64,000 bases of DNA from Kaistella soli (GTDB lineage Bacteria; Bacteroidota; Bacteroidia; Flavobacteriales; Weeksellaceae), in contig NZ_JAHOPF010000002.1 of the NCBI RefSeq assembly GCF_019038595.1, positions 310,001 through 374,000 on the forward strand, read 5' to 3'. Made by a program: the position numbers and the translations under genes. Positions 7,668 to 17,548 of this stretch are shown one piece after another. Below the pieces are notes generated by a model that saw only the letters and a list, made by a program, of their open reading frames with translations, was not told the DNA's origin and made no database searches. Position 1 is the first letter of the stretch, and every line of letters starts with the position of its first letter.

Positions 7668-10600
7668 TTAATTTTTAATATAGTAGTTATATTGTATTAC
7701 TGCCATGTTGTATTCGTTCAGTGCAATCAAATAGTTTTTTCTAATGTCTATAGCTTGGGTGAAAAACTGGTGCATTTCAGAAAACCCTATTTCCCCAGCT
7801 TTGTAACTCAGCATTGCCGCATTGAAAATTTGCTCTGCCTGTTTCAAACCTATACTTTCATAATATTTAAGCATTTCAGCAGCTTTCAGAATTTCAGTAT
7901 AGCTGGAGCGGGTTTGTGCCGCGAACTGATTTTCCTGATAGCGCAGCTGAGATTGTTGAATTTCGACCTCGGCTTCTGCAGACTGCAATTTGGCTTTGTA
8001 AGCAGTCTTTCCAAAAATGGGAAATTCTACAGCTACTGAAAAGCCTGTTATGGGATCCTTCATTCCGTATAATCTCTGGGAAAATATTCTTCCCGAAAAG
8101 TCAGGTTTGTTCTGCATTTTCTGAACCTCTATATTCGCCCTTGCTATTTCTATATTCTGCTGCTGCAGAGCCAATGAGGGATGAAAACTGTCTGATGGTA
8201 AATCTTCCAAATCCAATTTCTGCAAGTTTGTGTCTTCCGGCAAGTATAGCACCTGACTATTAAGAAACAGACTGAGTTGTTGCTGCTGTGCCGAAATATT
8301 CTGTTCGTTTTGCTGTCTCTGAGCCTGGAGCTCTTTCATCCGTGCCTCCGCAGCAATGTTTTCGAGACCAGCAGCTTCGCCGGTTTTGAAACGAAGATTT
8401 GCTGCTTTGTACATGGACGTATAATACTCATCAAGTTTTTGGTAGAGCTTACCAACATCCTGAAGGTACCACAACTGATAAAAAGCAGTATTTACTTCCC
8501 TTTTTATCACTGCGTCCAACATGCTTTTATTCAGCTGGTGAAATTTCAACTGCTCCTCAAAATACTTTCTTTTCGCCTTATATAAGCCCGGCCACTGGAC
8601 GGATTGCTGGATTCCAATTTTAAAATCGCCGTCGGGATCACTAGGCCTCATATCCTCATTTTCTACAAAGATGCCGGTTTTGGGAATTTCACGTGCAGTT
8701 TTAGTTTCCAGTAAAGCTTTATTTACCTGGGCACTGTTTACCGAGTACTGCAGATTATTTTCCAGCGCTATTTTCACCGCGTCATTTGGTGAAATTCTTT
8801 CCTGCGCAGTAAGTGCACCTGCGGAAGAGCACAGTAAAATTACCAGCGCTACAAACGACGTGTTTTTACTATTTCTCAATTTGTTTTTGATTTGATTCTT
8901 AGAATTAAATATGATATACAGTAGGGGTAAGACAAATAAGGTAAGGAAGGTTGCTGTTACCAAACCGCCAATTACTACTGTTGCCAATGGCCTCTGTACT
9001 TCTGCACCGCTACCATTAGAAAAAGCCATGGGAAAAAATCCGAATGAAGCTACTGCTGCGGTCATTAGCACTGGACGTAACCGTATACTGGTTCCCTGAA
9101 TTACCCTTCGAATAATATTATTAACTCCAGATTTCTGAAGATCCTTGAAGGTGCTTACCAGAACAATGCCATTAAGAACTGCTACCCCAAATAGCGCAAT
9201 AAAGCCGACTCCTGCTGAAATACTGAATGGCATATCCCTAATCAGCAGGGCAAAGACCCCACCAATAGCACTCATTGGTATTGCGGTGAAAATAAGAATG
9301 CTGTCTTTGAAGTTGCGGAAGGTGAAGTAAAGCAAAAGAAAGATAAGGGCTAAGGCTACAGGAACCGCTATTTGCAGTCGTGAAGAGGCCTGCTTCAAAT
9401 TTTCGAATGTTCCTCCATACGTATAGTAATAGCCTGCAGGCAGAATGTTTGCGTCATTCAGTTTTTGCTGGATTTCGGTTACTGCACTTTCAACATCTCT
9501 ATCCTTCACATTAAAGCCTACGACGATCCTGCGCTTTCCATCTTCACGGCTGATTTGCGCCGGTCCTTCTTTAAATTGAACTTTTGCTACCTGAGAGAGC
9601 GGAATTTGCAAACCATTGGCGGTTGGGATAAACAGATTGCTGACGTCTTCAATTGAACTACGGTTTACACTGTCCAGACGTGCAACCAAATTAAATTTCT
9701 TTTCATCCTCAAACACTACGCCAGCAGTTTCGCCAGCAAACGCAGTACTTACGGTATGGTTTATGTCCTCGATATTGAGACCGTAAGAGGCGAGCCTTGC
9801 TCTATCATACGTTATTGTTATTTGCGGTAAACCAACAGTCTGCTCGATCTGTGGTTCCGTAGCTCCCTGCACTGTCTGAACCACTTTTGCAACTTCGGGT
9901 GCGAGTTTAGCAAGCGTGTCAATATTTTCACCAAATATTTTCACCGCCACATCCTGCCGTACCCCAGTCATTAACTCGTTGAATTTCATTTGTATCGGCT
10001 GTGAGACTTCAAAGAATACTCCCGGAATCATTTTGAGTTTTTCCATCATCTCAGCGCTCAAATCCTGATAAGATTTACCACTGTCCTTCCATTCTTTTTT
10101 GGGTTTTAATGTAACGATAAGGTCAGTTGCTTCAGGAGGCATCGGATCTGTGGGGACTTCTGCACTCCCGGTTTTACCCACCACCGTGTTCACTTCAGGA
10201 AAAGATTTTAAAATGCGGCTTGCCTGCATTGAAGTTTCAATACTCTGGGAAAGAGAGGTGCCTTGTGGAAGTATGCAATGTACCGCAAAATCGCCTTCCT
10301 GAAGTTGTGGTATAAATTCACCTCCCATCCTCGAAAATAAGAATAGCGAAACAGCCAGCAAAGCAACTGCGGCACCGACAACCGCATATTTAAACGCAAT
10401 GGCCTTCTGCAACAGCGGAATATAGAAATTGTGGACACTGGCCATCATTCTGTCTGCGAAGGTTTTCTTTGTGCTAATATTCTTAGACAGAAACAGGGCA
10501 GACATCATTGGTATATATGTAAGGGAGAGAATTAATGACCCTATAATTGCAAAAGACACCGTTTCTGCCATAGGGACGAACATCTTACCCTCAATCCCCT

Positions 10601-11996
10601 GAAGTGAAAGAATCGGGAGATAAACGATGAGGATGATAATCTGCCCAAACGCTGCCGAACTCATCATTTTTTTTGCACTTGACTGTACGGCTTGATCCAT
10701 CGTATGTTGAGACAGTTTCTGAGATCGGTGGTGGACTGCCAGAAAATGCAGGGTAGCTTCAACAATAATTACGGCGCCATCTACAATAAGTCCAAAGTCA
10801 ATTGCCCCAAGACTCATCAAATTTGCACTCACTCCAAAGACGTTCATCATCCCGAGGGCAAAAAGCAGCGACAAAGGTATTGCAGAAGCTACGATAAGCC
10901 CGGCCCGAAGATTCCCCAGAAACAGAACCAAAACAAGAACAACGATGAGTGCCCCTTCGACTAAATTTGTTTCTATGGTGCGTATAGCACGGTCGACCAA
11001 ATTAGAACGGTCCACGAATGGTTCCACGATAATATCGGCAGGAAGTGACTTTTGAATAGTGAGCATTTTTTCTTTCACCCGGCTCACTACTTCCGCTGAA
11101 TTTTCGCCTTTCAGCATCATTACAATGCCACCGACTGCTTCTTTATCGCCGTTATAAGTTAAGGCACCATATCTGACAGCACTGCCGATGCGGGCTTCTG
11201 CGACATCTTTTATAAGCACCGGAATGCCATTAACCGTTTTTATTACGGTATTAGAAATATCATCTAAAGAGGAAATCAGGCCAATCCCCCGGATAAAATA
11301 TGCATTTGGTTTTTTATCAATATAAGCACCGCCGGTATTTTGATTATTTTTCTCAAGGGTAGTGAAAATATCAGCAATGGAGACATTCATTGCCTTAAGT
11401 CTGTATGGATTGATAATTACTTCATACTGCTTAAGCTTTCCGCCGAAACTATTAATTTCAGCAACACCCGGTGTACCGTAAAGCTGCCGGGCAATCACCC
11501 AATCCTGCATCGTTCGAAGGTCTGTAGGAGAGTATTTGTTTTCTGACCCTTTTTTAGGGTGAATCACATATTGGTAAATTTCACCTAAGCCGGTGGATAC
11601 CGGAGACATTTCTGGCGTACCAATACCTTTAGGGATGTTTTCTTCAGCTTCTTTCAGTTTTTCAGTTATCAACTGACGTGCAAAATACACATCGACGCTT
11701 TCATCAAAAACCACAGTAATCACTGAGAGACCAAATCTTGAGATCGATCTCATTTCGGTAATTCCGGGAATGTTTGCGAGGCTCCGCTCAATTGGAAAGG
11801 TAACCAACTGTTCTGTTTCCTGTGCGGCCAATGTTGGTGTGCTGGTAATGATCTGTACCTGATTATTTGTAATATCGGGTACGGCATCCAGCGGGAGTTT
11901 AGTAGCACTATACACCCCCCAAAGGATTAGTGCAAAAGTCATGAGCCCAATAATGAACTTGTTCTTTACACTAAACTGTATAATTTTATATAGCAT
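7668..11996 (-). CDS. czcA: CzcA-type RND permease fused to a TolC-like outer-membrane factor
   Basis: A 1442-residue protein, about 400 longer than CzcA. Residues 1 to about 1035 are a complete heavy-metal RND permease: N-terminal helix, two periplasmic loops and twelve predicted helices. The TM4 motif has D400, D406 and E413 in DFGLIVDGAVIIVE, which is the HME signature of divalent-ion (Co/Zn/Cd/Ni) pumps. After a basic linker (SKNQIKNKLRNSKN) comes a second signal-peptide-like segment, about residues 1045-1064, ending in ALTAQE. The remaining 380 residues are a TolC/CzcC-type outer-membrane factor with repeated long Q-rich helices and an ending of NYYIKN. The protein should pump metal with czcB. 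The buried signal suggests cleavage into two mature parts. Such fusions are known in Bacteroidetes. Confidence 0.9.
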   Translation of the reverse strand: MLYKIIQFSVKNKFIIGLMTFALILWGVYSATKLPLDAVPDITNNQVQIITSTPTLAAQETEQLVTFPIERSLANIPGITEMRSISRFGLSVITVVFDESVDVYFARQLITEKLKEAEENIPKGIGTPEMSPVSTGLGEIYQYVIHPKKGSENKYSPTDLRTMQDWVIARQLYGTPGVAEINSFGGKLKQYEVIINPYRLKAMNVSIADIFTTLEKNNQNTGGAYIDKKPNAYFIRGIGLISSLDDISNTVIKTVNGIPVLIKDVAEARIGSAVRYGALTYNGDKEAVGGIVMMLKGENSAEVVSRVKEKMLTIQKSLPADIIVEPFVDRSNLVDRAIRTIETNLVEGALIVVLVLVLFLGNLRAGLIVASAIPLSLLFALGMMNVFGVSANLMSLGAIDFGLIVDGAVIIVEATLHFLAVHHRSQKLSQHTMDQAVQSSAKKMMSSAAFGQIIILIVYLPILSLQGIEGKMFVPMAETVSFAIIGSLILSLTYIPMMSALFLSKNISTKKTFADRMMASVHNFYIPLLQKAIAFKYAVVGAAVALLAVSLFLFSRMGGEFIPQLQEGDFAVHCILPQGTSLSQSIETSMQASRILKSFPEVNTVVGKTGSAEVPTDPMPPEATDLIVTLKPKKEWKDSGKSYQDLSAEMMEKLKMIPGVFFEVSQPIQMKFNELMTGVRQDVAVKIFGENIDTLAKLAPEVAKVVQTVQGATEPQIEQTVGLPQITITYDRARLASYGLNIEDINHTVSTAFAGETAGVVFEDEKKFNLVARLDSVNRSSIEDVSNLFIPTANGLQIPLSQVAKVQFKEGPAQISREDGKRRIVVGFNVKDRDVESAVTEIQQKLNDANILPAGYYYTYGGTFENLKQASSRLQIAVPVALALIFLLLYFTFRNFKDSILIFTAIPMSAIGGVFALLIRDMPFSISAGVGFIALFGVAVLNGIVLVSTFKDLQKSGVNNIIRRVIQGTSIRLRPVLMTAAVASFGFFPMAFSNGSGAEVQRPLATVVIGGLVTATFLTLFVLPLLYIIFNSKNQIKNKLRNSKNTSFVALVILLCSSAGALTAQERISPNDAVKIALENNLQYSVNSAQVNKALLETKTAREIPKTGIFVENEDMRPSDPDGDFKIGIQQSVQWPGLYKAKRKYFEEQLKFHQLNKSMLDAVIKREVNTAFYQLWYLQDVGKLYQKLDEYYTSMYKAANLRFKTGEAAGLENIAAEARMKELQAQRQQNEQNISAQQQQLSLFLNSQVLYLPEDTNLQKLDLEDLPSDSFHPSLALQQQNIEIARANIEVQKMQNKPDFSGRIFSQRLYGMKDPITGFSVAVEFPIFGKTAYKAKLQSAEAEVEIQQSQLRYQENQFAAQTRSSYTEILKAAEMLKYYESIGLKQAEQIFNAAMLSYKAGEIGFSEMHQFFTQAIDIRKNYLIALNEYNMAVIQYNYYIKN

Positions 11997-12108
11997 TTGT
12001 AAAAATTAAGGTTAATTGACAAGAAAAGCATGTTCCGTATTGTCTACGAAAATGAGCGACTATCAGATAGTCGTAATGTCCTACGGAAGGAATCCGAAGG
12101 AAAGAGAA

Positions 12109-12429
12109 TTAACCTATTTTGGGAGGTTGCCAGATACCGACAGTATGGAGGACTGCGTAGTTGTAATTCTTTTCAGGAAGAGTGTCTTTAATTAAAAGAG
12201 TAATCTTTTCAGGGAGTAATTCTTTGATCTGTGCTATAGTCATTGACATCCCCGCACAGTGGCAAACACAGAAGGGAGAACAAAGATCAGCACTTTGATC
12301 CTGACCTTGTTCTAAATGAACGTTTTCCGCCAAACAAACTTTTTCGCCCAAACCTTTCGCAGCATCGCTGCATGGTACCATAGTAAGCACCATAAAGAAT
12401 AAGGATAAAGAGAAGGCCAAAAATTTCAC
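12109..12429 (-). CDS. DUF6660-like small secreted Cys-rich protein leading the czc operon
   Basis: A 106-residue protein that starts with GTG at 12429 (no in-frame ATG nearby fits better). The N-terminus MKFLAFSLSLFFMVLTMVPC is a signal peptide, possibly lipoprotein-like. The mature part has a cluster DLCSPFCVCHCAGM with four Cys and a His, then a helical stretch and the C-terminal octapeptide IWQPPKIG. I assign it to DUF6660 by this layout, from memory. It precedes the permease gene by 112 bp on the same strand and is the first gene of the czc operon. The same octapeptide ends the small protein that leads the cus/cop operon (26831-27247). A periplasmic metal-binding or sensing role is inference. 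Confidence 0.75.
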   Translation of the reverse strand: MKFLAFSLSLFFMVLTMVPCSDAAKGLGEKVCLAENVHLEQGQDQSADLCSPFCVCHCAGMSMTIAQIKELLPEKITLLIKDTLPEKNYNYAVLHTVGIWQPPKIG

Positions 12430-12565
12430 GGTGCTAATTTAATAAAAATATATTTACTTGAACGTATGTCTTAGCTTATATTACTGCAATGATTCCTCAG
12501 GTTGTAGGCTGGTATTGTTTGCCTCATGAGAATCTGTGGTTCCGGCGGTCGTTATACGCTGTAAA

Positions 12566-12605
12566 AAAGAGTGCAACCGGTCTTTATTTGGCAGCTGCAC
12601 TCTTT
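12566..12605 (-). terminator. Terminator of the cus/cop operon
   Basis: AAAGAGTGCA (12566-12575) and TGCACTCTTT (12596-12605) form a 10-bp perfect stem. On the minus strand it is followed by a run of T (12568 to 12563). It lies 25 bp after the multicopper oxidase stop and before the lead gene of the czc operon, separating the two metal operons. Confidence 0.85.
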
Positions 12606-12629
12606 AAAATTGACACACTAAAAACTCCT

Positions 12630-15377
12630 TTAATAGTTCAGTGTAATCCCTGCACCCCAGCTCATATCGCTGTCGTAGTGGGTTGAGATTCCGATATTTT
12701 TTGTGACGATATATTTAAGACCTGCCATATATTCTTTGTCGGTATTGACCATGAATGCCCCGCGCAAACGCGCAGTCAACGGAATGTCTTCACGTTTCAG
12801 CTGGAACCTTACAATTCCGTCTGTAAATATTTCTGCCTGCAGGTCCACCAACATCGGGAGTTTATACATGATACCAGCGCTGAAAGTTTTTCTTTCATCT
12901 TTAGTAGATGCCTGTCCAAAAAGGTTTTTTTCAATATTATTCCTGTCAATCTTTCTATAATGATAGTTAAATCCGATAAATGGTTTCAGCCACTGCATAC
13001 GGTCCACATACCTGCCGAGTTGGGTTTCCACCTCGTAGCCGTGATGGGGATTGTAACCTAAACGCCATTCTGTTCCCAATTCCCAGCGGGCATTTGAGAT
13101 CCTCGCCATCCCGTCGTTACCATTGGTGGCGAAATCGTTTTCGGCCATAAGGTGCCACATGTTACTTTCGCGCTGGAGCTTTTTGTAAGCTGAAGCTTTA
13201 TCGGGCAGCAAAGGATTCTGATAATCACCAACAGCAAAAACACGGTTCATCCCCGCCATCATGTGATAGAGGATGTGACAGTGGAAAAACCAGTCCCCAT
13301 CCGTTTTAGCTTCAAATTCGATGACATTAGTTTCCATCGGCATAATATCCAACACATTTTTGAGGGGTGCCTGAAGGCCATTTTTGTTGAGTACCCGAAA
13401 ATCAAAACCGTGCAGGTGCATCGGGTGACGCATCATTGAGTTATTGAAAAGGGTAATGCGGAGAATTTCGCCTTTTTTTACCAATATTTTGTCCGATTCT
13501 GCCAGGACTCTATCGTCCATGCTCCAAACGTAGCGGTTCATGTTTCCCGTAAGGGTAAACTTGAGCTCGCGCACGGGACTGTCTTTCGGAAGCGAAGTGT
13601 CATAAGGCGACTTCATCATTCCGTAATTCAATGTGGTAATCCCGGAAGCAGGCATCTGATGCTGTGAGTGATCCATTTGCGCATCGTTGTTGTCCATCTT
13701 GTCCATCGGCATTGCTGCATTATTTTCAGCACTAATTTCAGGATACATCACCTGATTCATATCCATCGTCTGATAACTCATCTTCATGCCCATATCTTTC
13801 ATGTCACCGTTCATCTTCATCATGTCGTTCATCATCTTCATCCCTTCAAAGTATTTGAGTTTGGGTAATGGATCATGGGATTTCGTAGCTCCTTCTCCAA
13901 TAAACACTGACGCAGATTTTGTGCGGTCTTCGGGTGTAACAAGGAGTTCGTATGAAGTGTTTTTTTCAGGAATTTCCACTACGATATCCACTGTTTCGGA
14001 AACCGCCAGGATCAGGCGATCCACTTCGACCGGTTCAATATCCAATCCATCACTGGCCACTACTTTTATTTTTCCTCCGGCATAATTGAGCCAGAAATAG
14101 GAGGAAGCACCGCCGTTGGCGATTTGAAGCCGAACTTTATCCCCGGCTTTATATCGGGAGAGTTGACTTTCGATTTTACCGTTAATCAGGAATGCATCAT
14201 AATATACATCGCTCACGTCCATGGCCAGCATCCGCTTCCACTCGTTGGTGAGTTTTGTTTTAAAGTGGCCTTCTTTAATGGCTTCTGCATAACTTTGAGT
14301 ACTGCCTTTTTTTATTGCGAACCAGTCATTGGCGTTGTGAAGCATCCGCTGAACATTATTGGGGTTCAGGTTTGTCCACTCGCTCAGGATAAGGTGCTCT
14401 GTGGGCAAATCATCAATCCCCGGCCGGAAAGTAGGATCTTCGGGACGTTTTTTCAGAATCATCATCCCATACATTCCAATCTGCTCCTGCAGGCCAGTAT
14501 GTGAGTGATACCAGTGGGTTCCGTTTTGGATGATCGGAAACGAATACGTGTAGGTTGAATGTGGTGGAATGGGTTTCTGGGTAAGCCAGGGAACCCCATC
14601 TTCTTTATTTGGAAGATGAAGACCGTGCCAGTGCAGAGAAGTTTCTTCGTCCATTAAATTATGGACAATCACTTCCGCCGTATCGCCCTCATAAAACTCC
14701 AGCTTTGGCATCGGAATCTGCCCGTTTACGGCAATGGCGCGTTTCTGTTTGCCCGCGAAATTTACCAGGGTGTCTTTCACATAAAGATGGTAGGTCACTT
14801 TGCGTCCGCCTTTTAGGTGCTTTTCGGGCATGGGCATGACCATTTTGTGTTCACCATGTATCTGCATGTTTCCGTGTGCAGAATGATCTTCCTTCTTTCC
14901 TTTTTGAGGCACCAGATTCATACCGCACTTGGGACACTTTCCGGGTTTGTCCGAAACCACCTCGGGGTGCATCGGACAAGTGTACATCTTTTGCGCTGCT
15001 TCATTCTGATGCGGAGCAGGTGTTGAATGTTCCGGCGTTTTGATGCTCGCTGGGTCTTTCGGTACTGCTTTAGTCTTTGGCATCACCGGTTTTTTAACTT
15101 CCGTTACCGTCTTTGTTTTTGCAGCGGTAATTTCAGGTTTCTTACCCGTAGTTTTTTTAACTACGGTGGCCTTTTTAGGAGCGGGCGCGGATTTGGCCGC
15201 CGTTTTTTTCTCAGTAACGGTTTTCTTCACCAAGGTCATACCGCAAATGGGGCAGTTACCGGGTGCTGATTTCACGACCTGCGGATGCATCGGGCAGGTG
15301 TACACGGTTTTGGTGCTTTGTGAATAACTGTTTATGGACATTGCCATAAATAGAAAGAGCGAAAATATATATTTCAT
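12630..15377 (-). CDS. Multicopper oxidase with two metal-binding modules and a barrel-like C-terminal extension
   Basis: A 915-residue exported protein (signal to about residue 20). Two heavy-metal-binding modules follow, with Cys at 28 and 134 (YTCPMHP...CPxCGM), joined by a Lys/Pro/Ala/Thr-rich linker (about 53-125). The CopA-type oxidase spans about 185-720: H249-W-H, HWYHSH, H651 in HPMHLHG and the T1 Cys C700 in HCHILYH. A Met/Asp-rich insert (about 510-600) resembles copper-gathering loops. Residues from about 730 on do not belong to the oxidase. They alternate polar and hydrophobic residues, start near NARWELGTEWRLGY, and end GAGITLNY like an outer-membrane barrel, recalling CopB/PcoB. 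It should oxidise Cu(I). It is the last gene of the cus/cop operon, 7 bp after the ATPase gene. Confidence 0.88.
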   Translation of the reverse strand: MKYIFSLFLFMAMSINSYSQSTKTVYTCPMHPQVVKSAPGNCPICGMTLVKKTVTEKKTAAKSAPAPKKATVVKKTTGKKPEITAAKTKTVTEVKKPVMPKTKAVPKDPASIKTPEHSTPAPHQNEAAQKMYTCPMHPEVVSDKPGKCPKCGMNLVPQKGKKEDHSAHGNMQIHGEHKMVMPMPEKHLKGGRKVTYHLYVKDTLVNFAGKQKRAIAVNGQIPMPKLEFYEGDTAEVIVHNLMDEETSLHWHGLHLPNKEDGVPWLTQKPIPPHSTYTYSFPIIQNGTHWYHSHTGLQEQIGMYGMMILKKRPEDPTFRPGIDDLPTEHLILSEWTNLNPNNVQRMLHNANDWFAIKKGSTQSYAEAIKEGHFKTKLTNEWKRMLAMDVSDVYYDAFLINGKIESQLSRYKAGDKVRLQIANGGASSYFWLNYAGGKIKVVASDGLDIEPVEVDRLILAVSETVDIVVEIPEKNTSYELLVTPEDRTKSASVFIGEGATKSHDPLPKLKYFEGMKMMNDMMKMNGDMKDMGMKMSYQTMDMNQVMYPEISAENNAAMPMDKMDNNDAQMDHSQHQMPASGITTLNYGMMKSPYDTSLPKDSPVRELKFTLTGNMNRYVWSMDDRVLAESDKILVKKGEILRITLFNNSMMRHPMHLHGFDFRVLNKNGLQAPLKNVLDIMPMETNVIEFEAKTDGDWFFHCHILYHMMAGMNRVFAVGDYQNPLLPDKASAYKKLQRESNMWHLMAENDFATNGNDGMARISNARWELGTEWRLGYNPHHGYEVETQLGRYVDRMQWLKPFIGFNYHYRKIDRNNIEKNLFGQASTKDERKTFSAGIMYKLPMLVDLQAEIFTDGIVRFQLKREDIPLTARLRGAFMVNTDKEYMAGLKYIVTKNIGISTHYDSDMSWGAGITLNY

Positions 15378-15384
15378 CTTGTGA

Positions 15385-17511
15385 TTATTTAATTTTTAAC
15401 AAACTTGCATTAAGTGCGACCACGATGGTGCTTACACTCATCAGCACTGCGCCCATGGCGGGACTCAGGACAAATGTGGGATACAGAACACCTGCAGCAA
15501 GTGGAATAGCCACGACGTTGTAGCCCACTGCCCATACGAGATTCTGGATCATCTTGTTGTAGGTTTTCTTTCCAAAATCTATCATTTTCACCACGTCTCG
15601 AGGGTCACTGTTGACCAGAATAATATCTGCGGTTTCGGCAGCAACATCAGTTCCGCTGCCAACTGCAATGCCTACATCTGCTGCTGCCAAAGCCGGTGCA
15701 TCATTTACGCCGTCACCTGTCATCGCAACGATTTCCCCTTTATCCTGAAATTCTTTTACTTTTTCCTGTTTGTGGTGCGGAAGTACATTTGCCAAATATC
15801 CGTCCATTCCTAACTGCTTTGACACCGCCGCCGCTACCTTTTCGTTATCACCTGTAAGCAGGAATGATTTAATGTTCATGCTTCGAAGTTGGTCAATAGC
15901 TTCTTTTGCGCCTTCGCGAATGGTATCTGCTAAAGAAACAATACCCACGGGCACGTCATCAATCAAAATAAAGTTCACTGTTTCTGCATCCTGGTTGATT
16001 TCTTCCGGAATGGCAGGTACCTGTTTATTGTTTTGAACAAAATAATTAGGACCAGCCGCGACAACCGATTTACCGTTTACGATTCCTGTCACTCCAATTC
16101 CCTGCATGTAGCGGAAATTGTCTGACTTCCATAGCTCCAGTTTTTTCTCGGAAAGGGTCTGCATGATTCCTTTTGCAATGTGATGTTCGGAGTTCTGCTG
16201 CACTGCTGCTGCATACTGGAGTAAATCGTTTTCCGAATAGTGTTCCGTTAGAGGAATGATTTTCTGCACAGTGTGGGAACCTTTCGTAAGGGTGCCGGTT
16301 TTATCGAAAATAATGGTCGATAATTTTCTGGTGGTTTCAAAAGCCGTGCGGTTTCTGATGAGTAAACCATTTGTCGCTGAAAGTGTAGTGGAAATGGCCA
16401 CCACCAGAGGGATTGCCACTCCTAAAGCATGAGGGCAGGCCGTTACCATTACCGTTACCATCCGTTCCAGAGCAAAAGCCAAATCTCCCATGGTGATGTA
16501 CCAGTAAGCGAAAGTTCCTACTCCCACCACAATTGCTACTATAGTAAGCCATTTGGCTACTTTATCCGCCAGATTCTGAGTGTTCGACTTTGCTGCCTGC
16601 GCATCCTGAACCAAATTAATGACCTTATTGAGGTACGAATCCTTTCCAACCCCTGTTGCTTTTATCTTTAAAGCACCGTCTCCATTGATAGACCCTGCGA
16701 TAACCTTTCCACCGGACTCTTTTCTTACAGGAACACTTTCTCCGGTCAGCATGCTTTCATTTAAATAGGAACTGCCCTCGACAATCAGACCGTCAGCGGC
16801 GACTTTTTCGCCCGGTCTTATGATTACGGTATCTCCGTTTTTCAGCTGTTCCAGTTTTATTTTAACCGGACTTCCGTTATGCTCGACGGTTACGTCATTT
16901 GGTAGTAAGGCAACTAGAGATTGCAACGCTTTTGAAGCTGCCATCTGTGAACGCATTTCGAGCCAATGACCCAGAAGCATGATGACAATTAGGGTGGCGA
17001 GCTCCCAAAAGAAATCCATGCCCGGCAGCCCGAATACGACGGCAACGGAATAGACATAAGCTACGGTAATCGCCAAAGCAACGAGCGTCATCATCCCAAT
17101 AGCTCCGGCTTTCACTTCGCCCAAAAACCCTTTGAAAAAAGGCATTCCACCGTAGAAATAAATAATACTTCCCAAAACCAACAGCACGTATTTATCGCCT
17201 TGAAAAGCTATGGTGAAACCGAGCCACTGCTGAATCATGTGGGAAAGCAGCAGCACCGGGACAGAAAGTACCAGTGTAATCCAGAATCTTTTTAGAAAAT
17301 CCGGAGTATGATGACCTGCATGTTTGTCAAATCCCGCCGTTGAACTATCAGATTCTGAGTGATGATCATGATTCTGATGATGATGGCTGTGTTCGTCTTT
17401 TTCAGGTCGGGCGGTTCCTCCCAAGGGAATTAAGTTCATTCCGCAAAGTGGACATTTCCCCGGTTCGTCCTTCAATATCTGGGGATGCATGGGACAGGTG
17501 TATTTTTTCAT
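15385..17511 (-). CDS. copB: Copper-type P1B ATPase with CPH motif
   Basis: A 708-residue heavy-metal ATPase. The N-terminus carries one YTCPMHPQ...CPLCGM module (residues 3-30) and then a His-rich run (HSHHHQNHDHHSES). The membrane domain has the site C359-P360-H361 (TACPHALGVAIP) and the phosphorylation site D403 in DKTGT. TGES, SEHH in place of the usual HP context, and GDGVNDAP are visible. CPH with an N-terminal His-rich stretch is the P1B-3 (CopB) pattern, usually linked to Cu2+/Cu+ or Ag+ export. It lies between the DUF305 protein and the multicopper oxidase in the cus/cop operon. Its likely job is to move copper from the cytoplasm to the periplasm for oxidation or efflux. Confidence 0.9.
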   Translation of the reverse strand: MKKYTCPMHPQILKDEPGKCPLCGMNLIPLGGTARPEKDEHSHHHQNHDHHSESDSSTAGFDKHAGHHTPDFLKRFWITLVLSVPVLLLSHMIQQWLGFTIAFQGDKYVLLVLGSIIYFYGGMPFFKGFLGEVKAGAIGMMTLVALAITVAYVYSVAVVFGLPGMDFFWELATLIVIMLLGHWLEMRSQMAASKALQSLVALLPNDVTVEHNGSPVKIKLEQLKNGDTVIIRPGEKVAADGLIVEGSSYLNESMLTGESVPVRKESGGKVIAGSINGDGALKIKATGVGKDSYLNKVINLVQDAQAAKSNTQNLADKVAKWLTIVAIVVGVGTFAYWYITMGDLAFALERMVTVMVTACPHALGVAIPLVVAISTTLSATNGLLIRNRTAFETTRKLSTIIFDKTGTLTKGSHTVQKIIPLTEHYSENDLLQYAAAVQQNSEHHIAKGIMQTLSEKKLELWKSDNFRYMQGIGVTGIVNGKSVVAAGPNYFVQNNKQVPAIPEEINQDAETVNFILIDDVPVGIVSLADTIREGAKEAIDQLRSMNIKSFLLTGDNEKVAAAVSKQLGMDGYLANVLPHHKQEKVKEFQDKGEIVAMTGDGVNDAPALAAADVGIAVGSGTDVAAETADIILVNSDPRDVVKMIDFGKKTYNKMIQNLVWAVGYNVVAIPLAAGVLYPTFVLSPAMGAVLMSVSTIVVALNASLLKIK

Positions 17512-17548
17512 AATTCAAATTTTTTGCGTTAAATTCTGCTATTTGAGA

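Noticed and set aside
14124-14504. A 126-codon plus-strand ORF opposite the multicopper oxidase
   Set aside because: The opposite strand has clear oxidase motifs in the right frame, so this ORF is a shadow.
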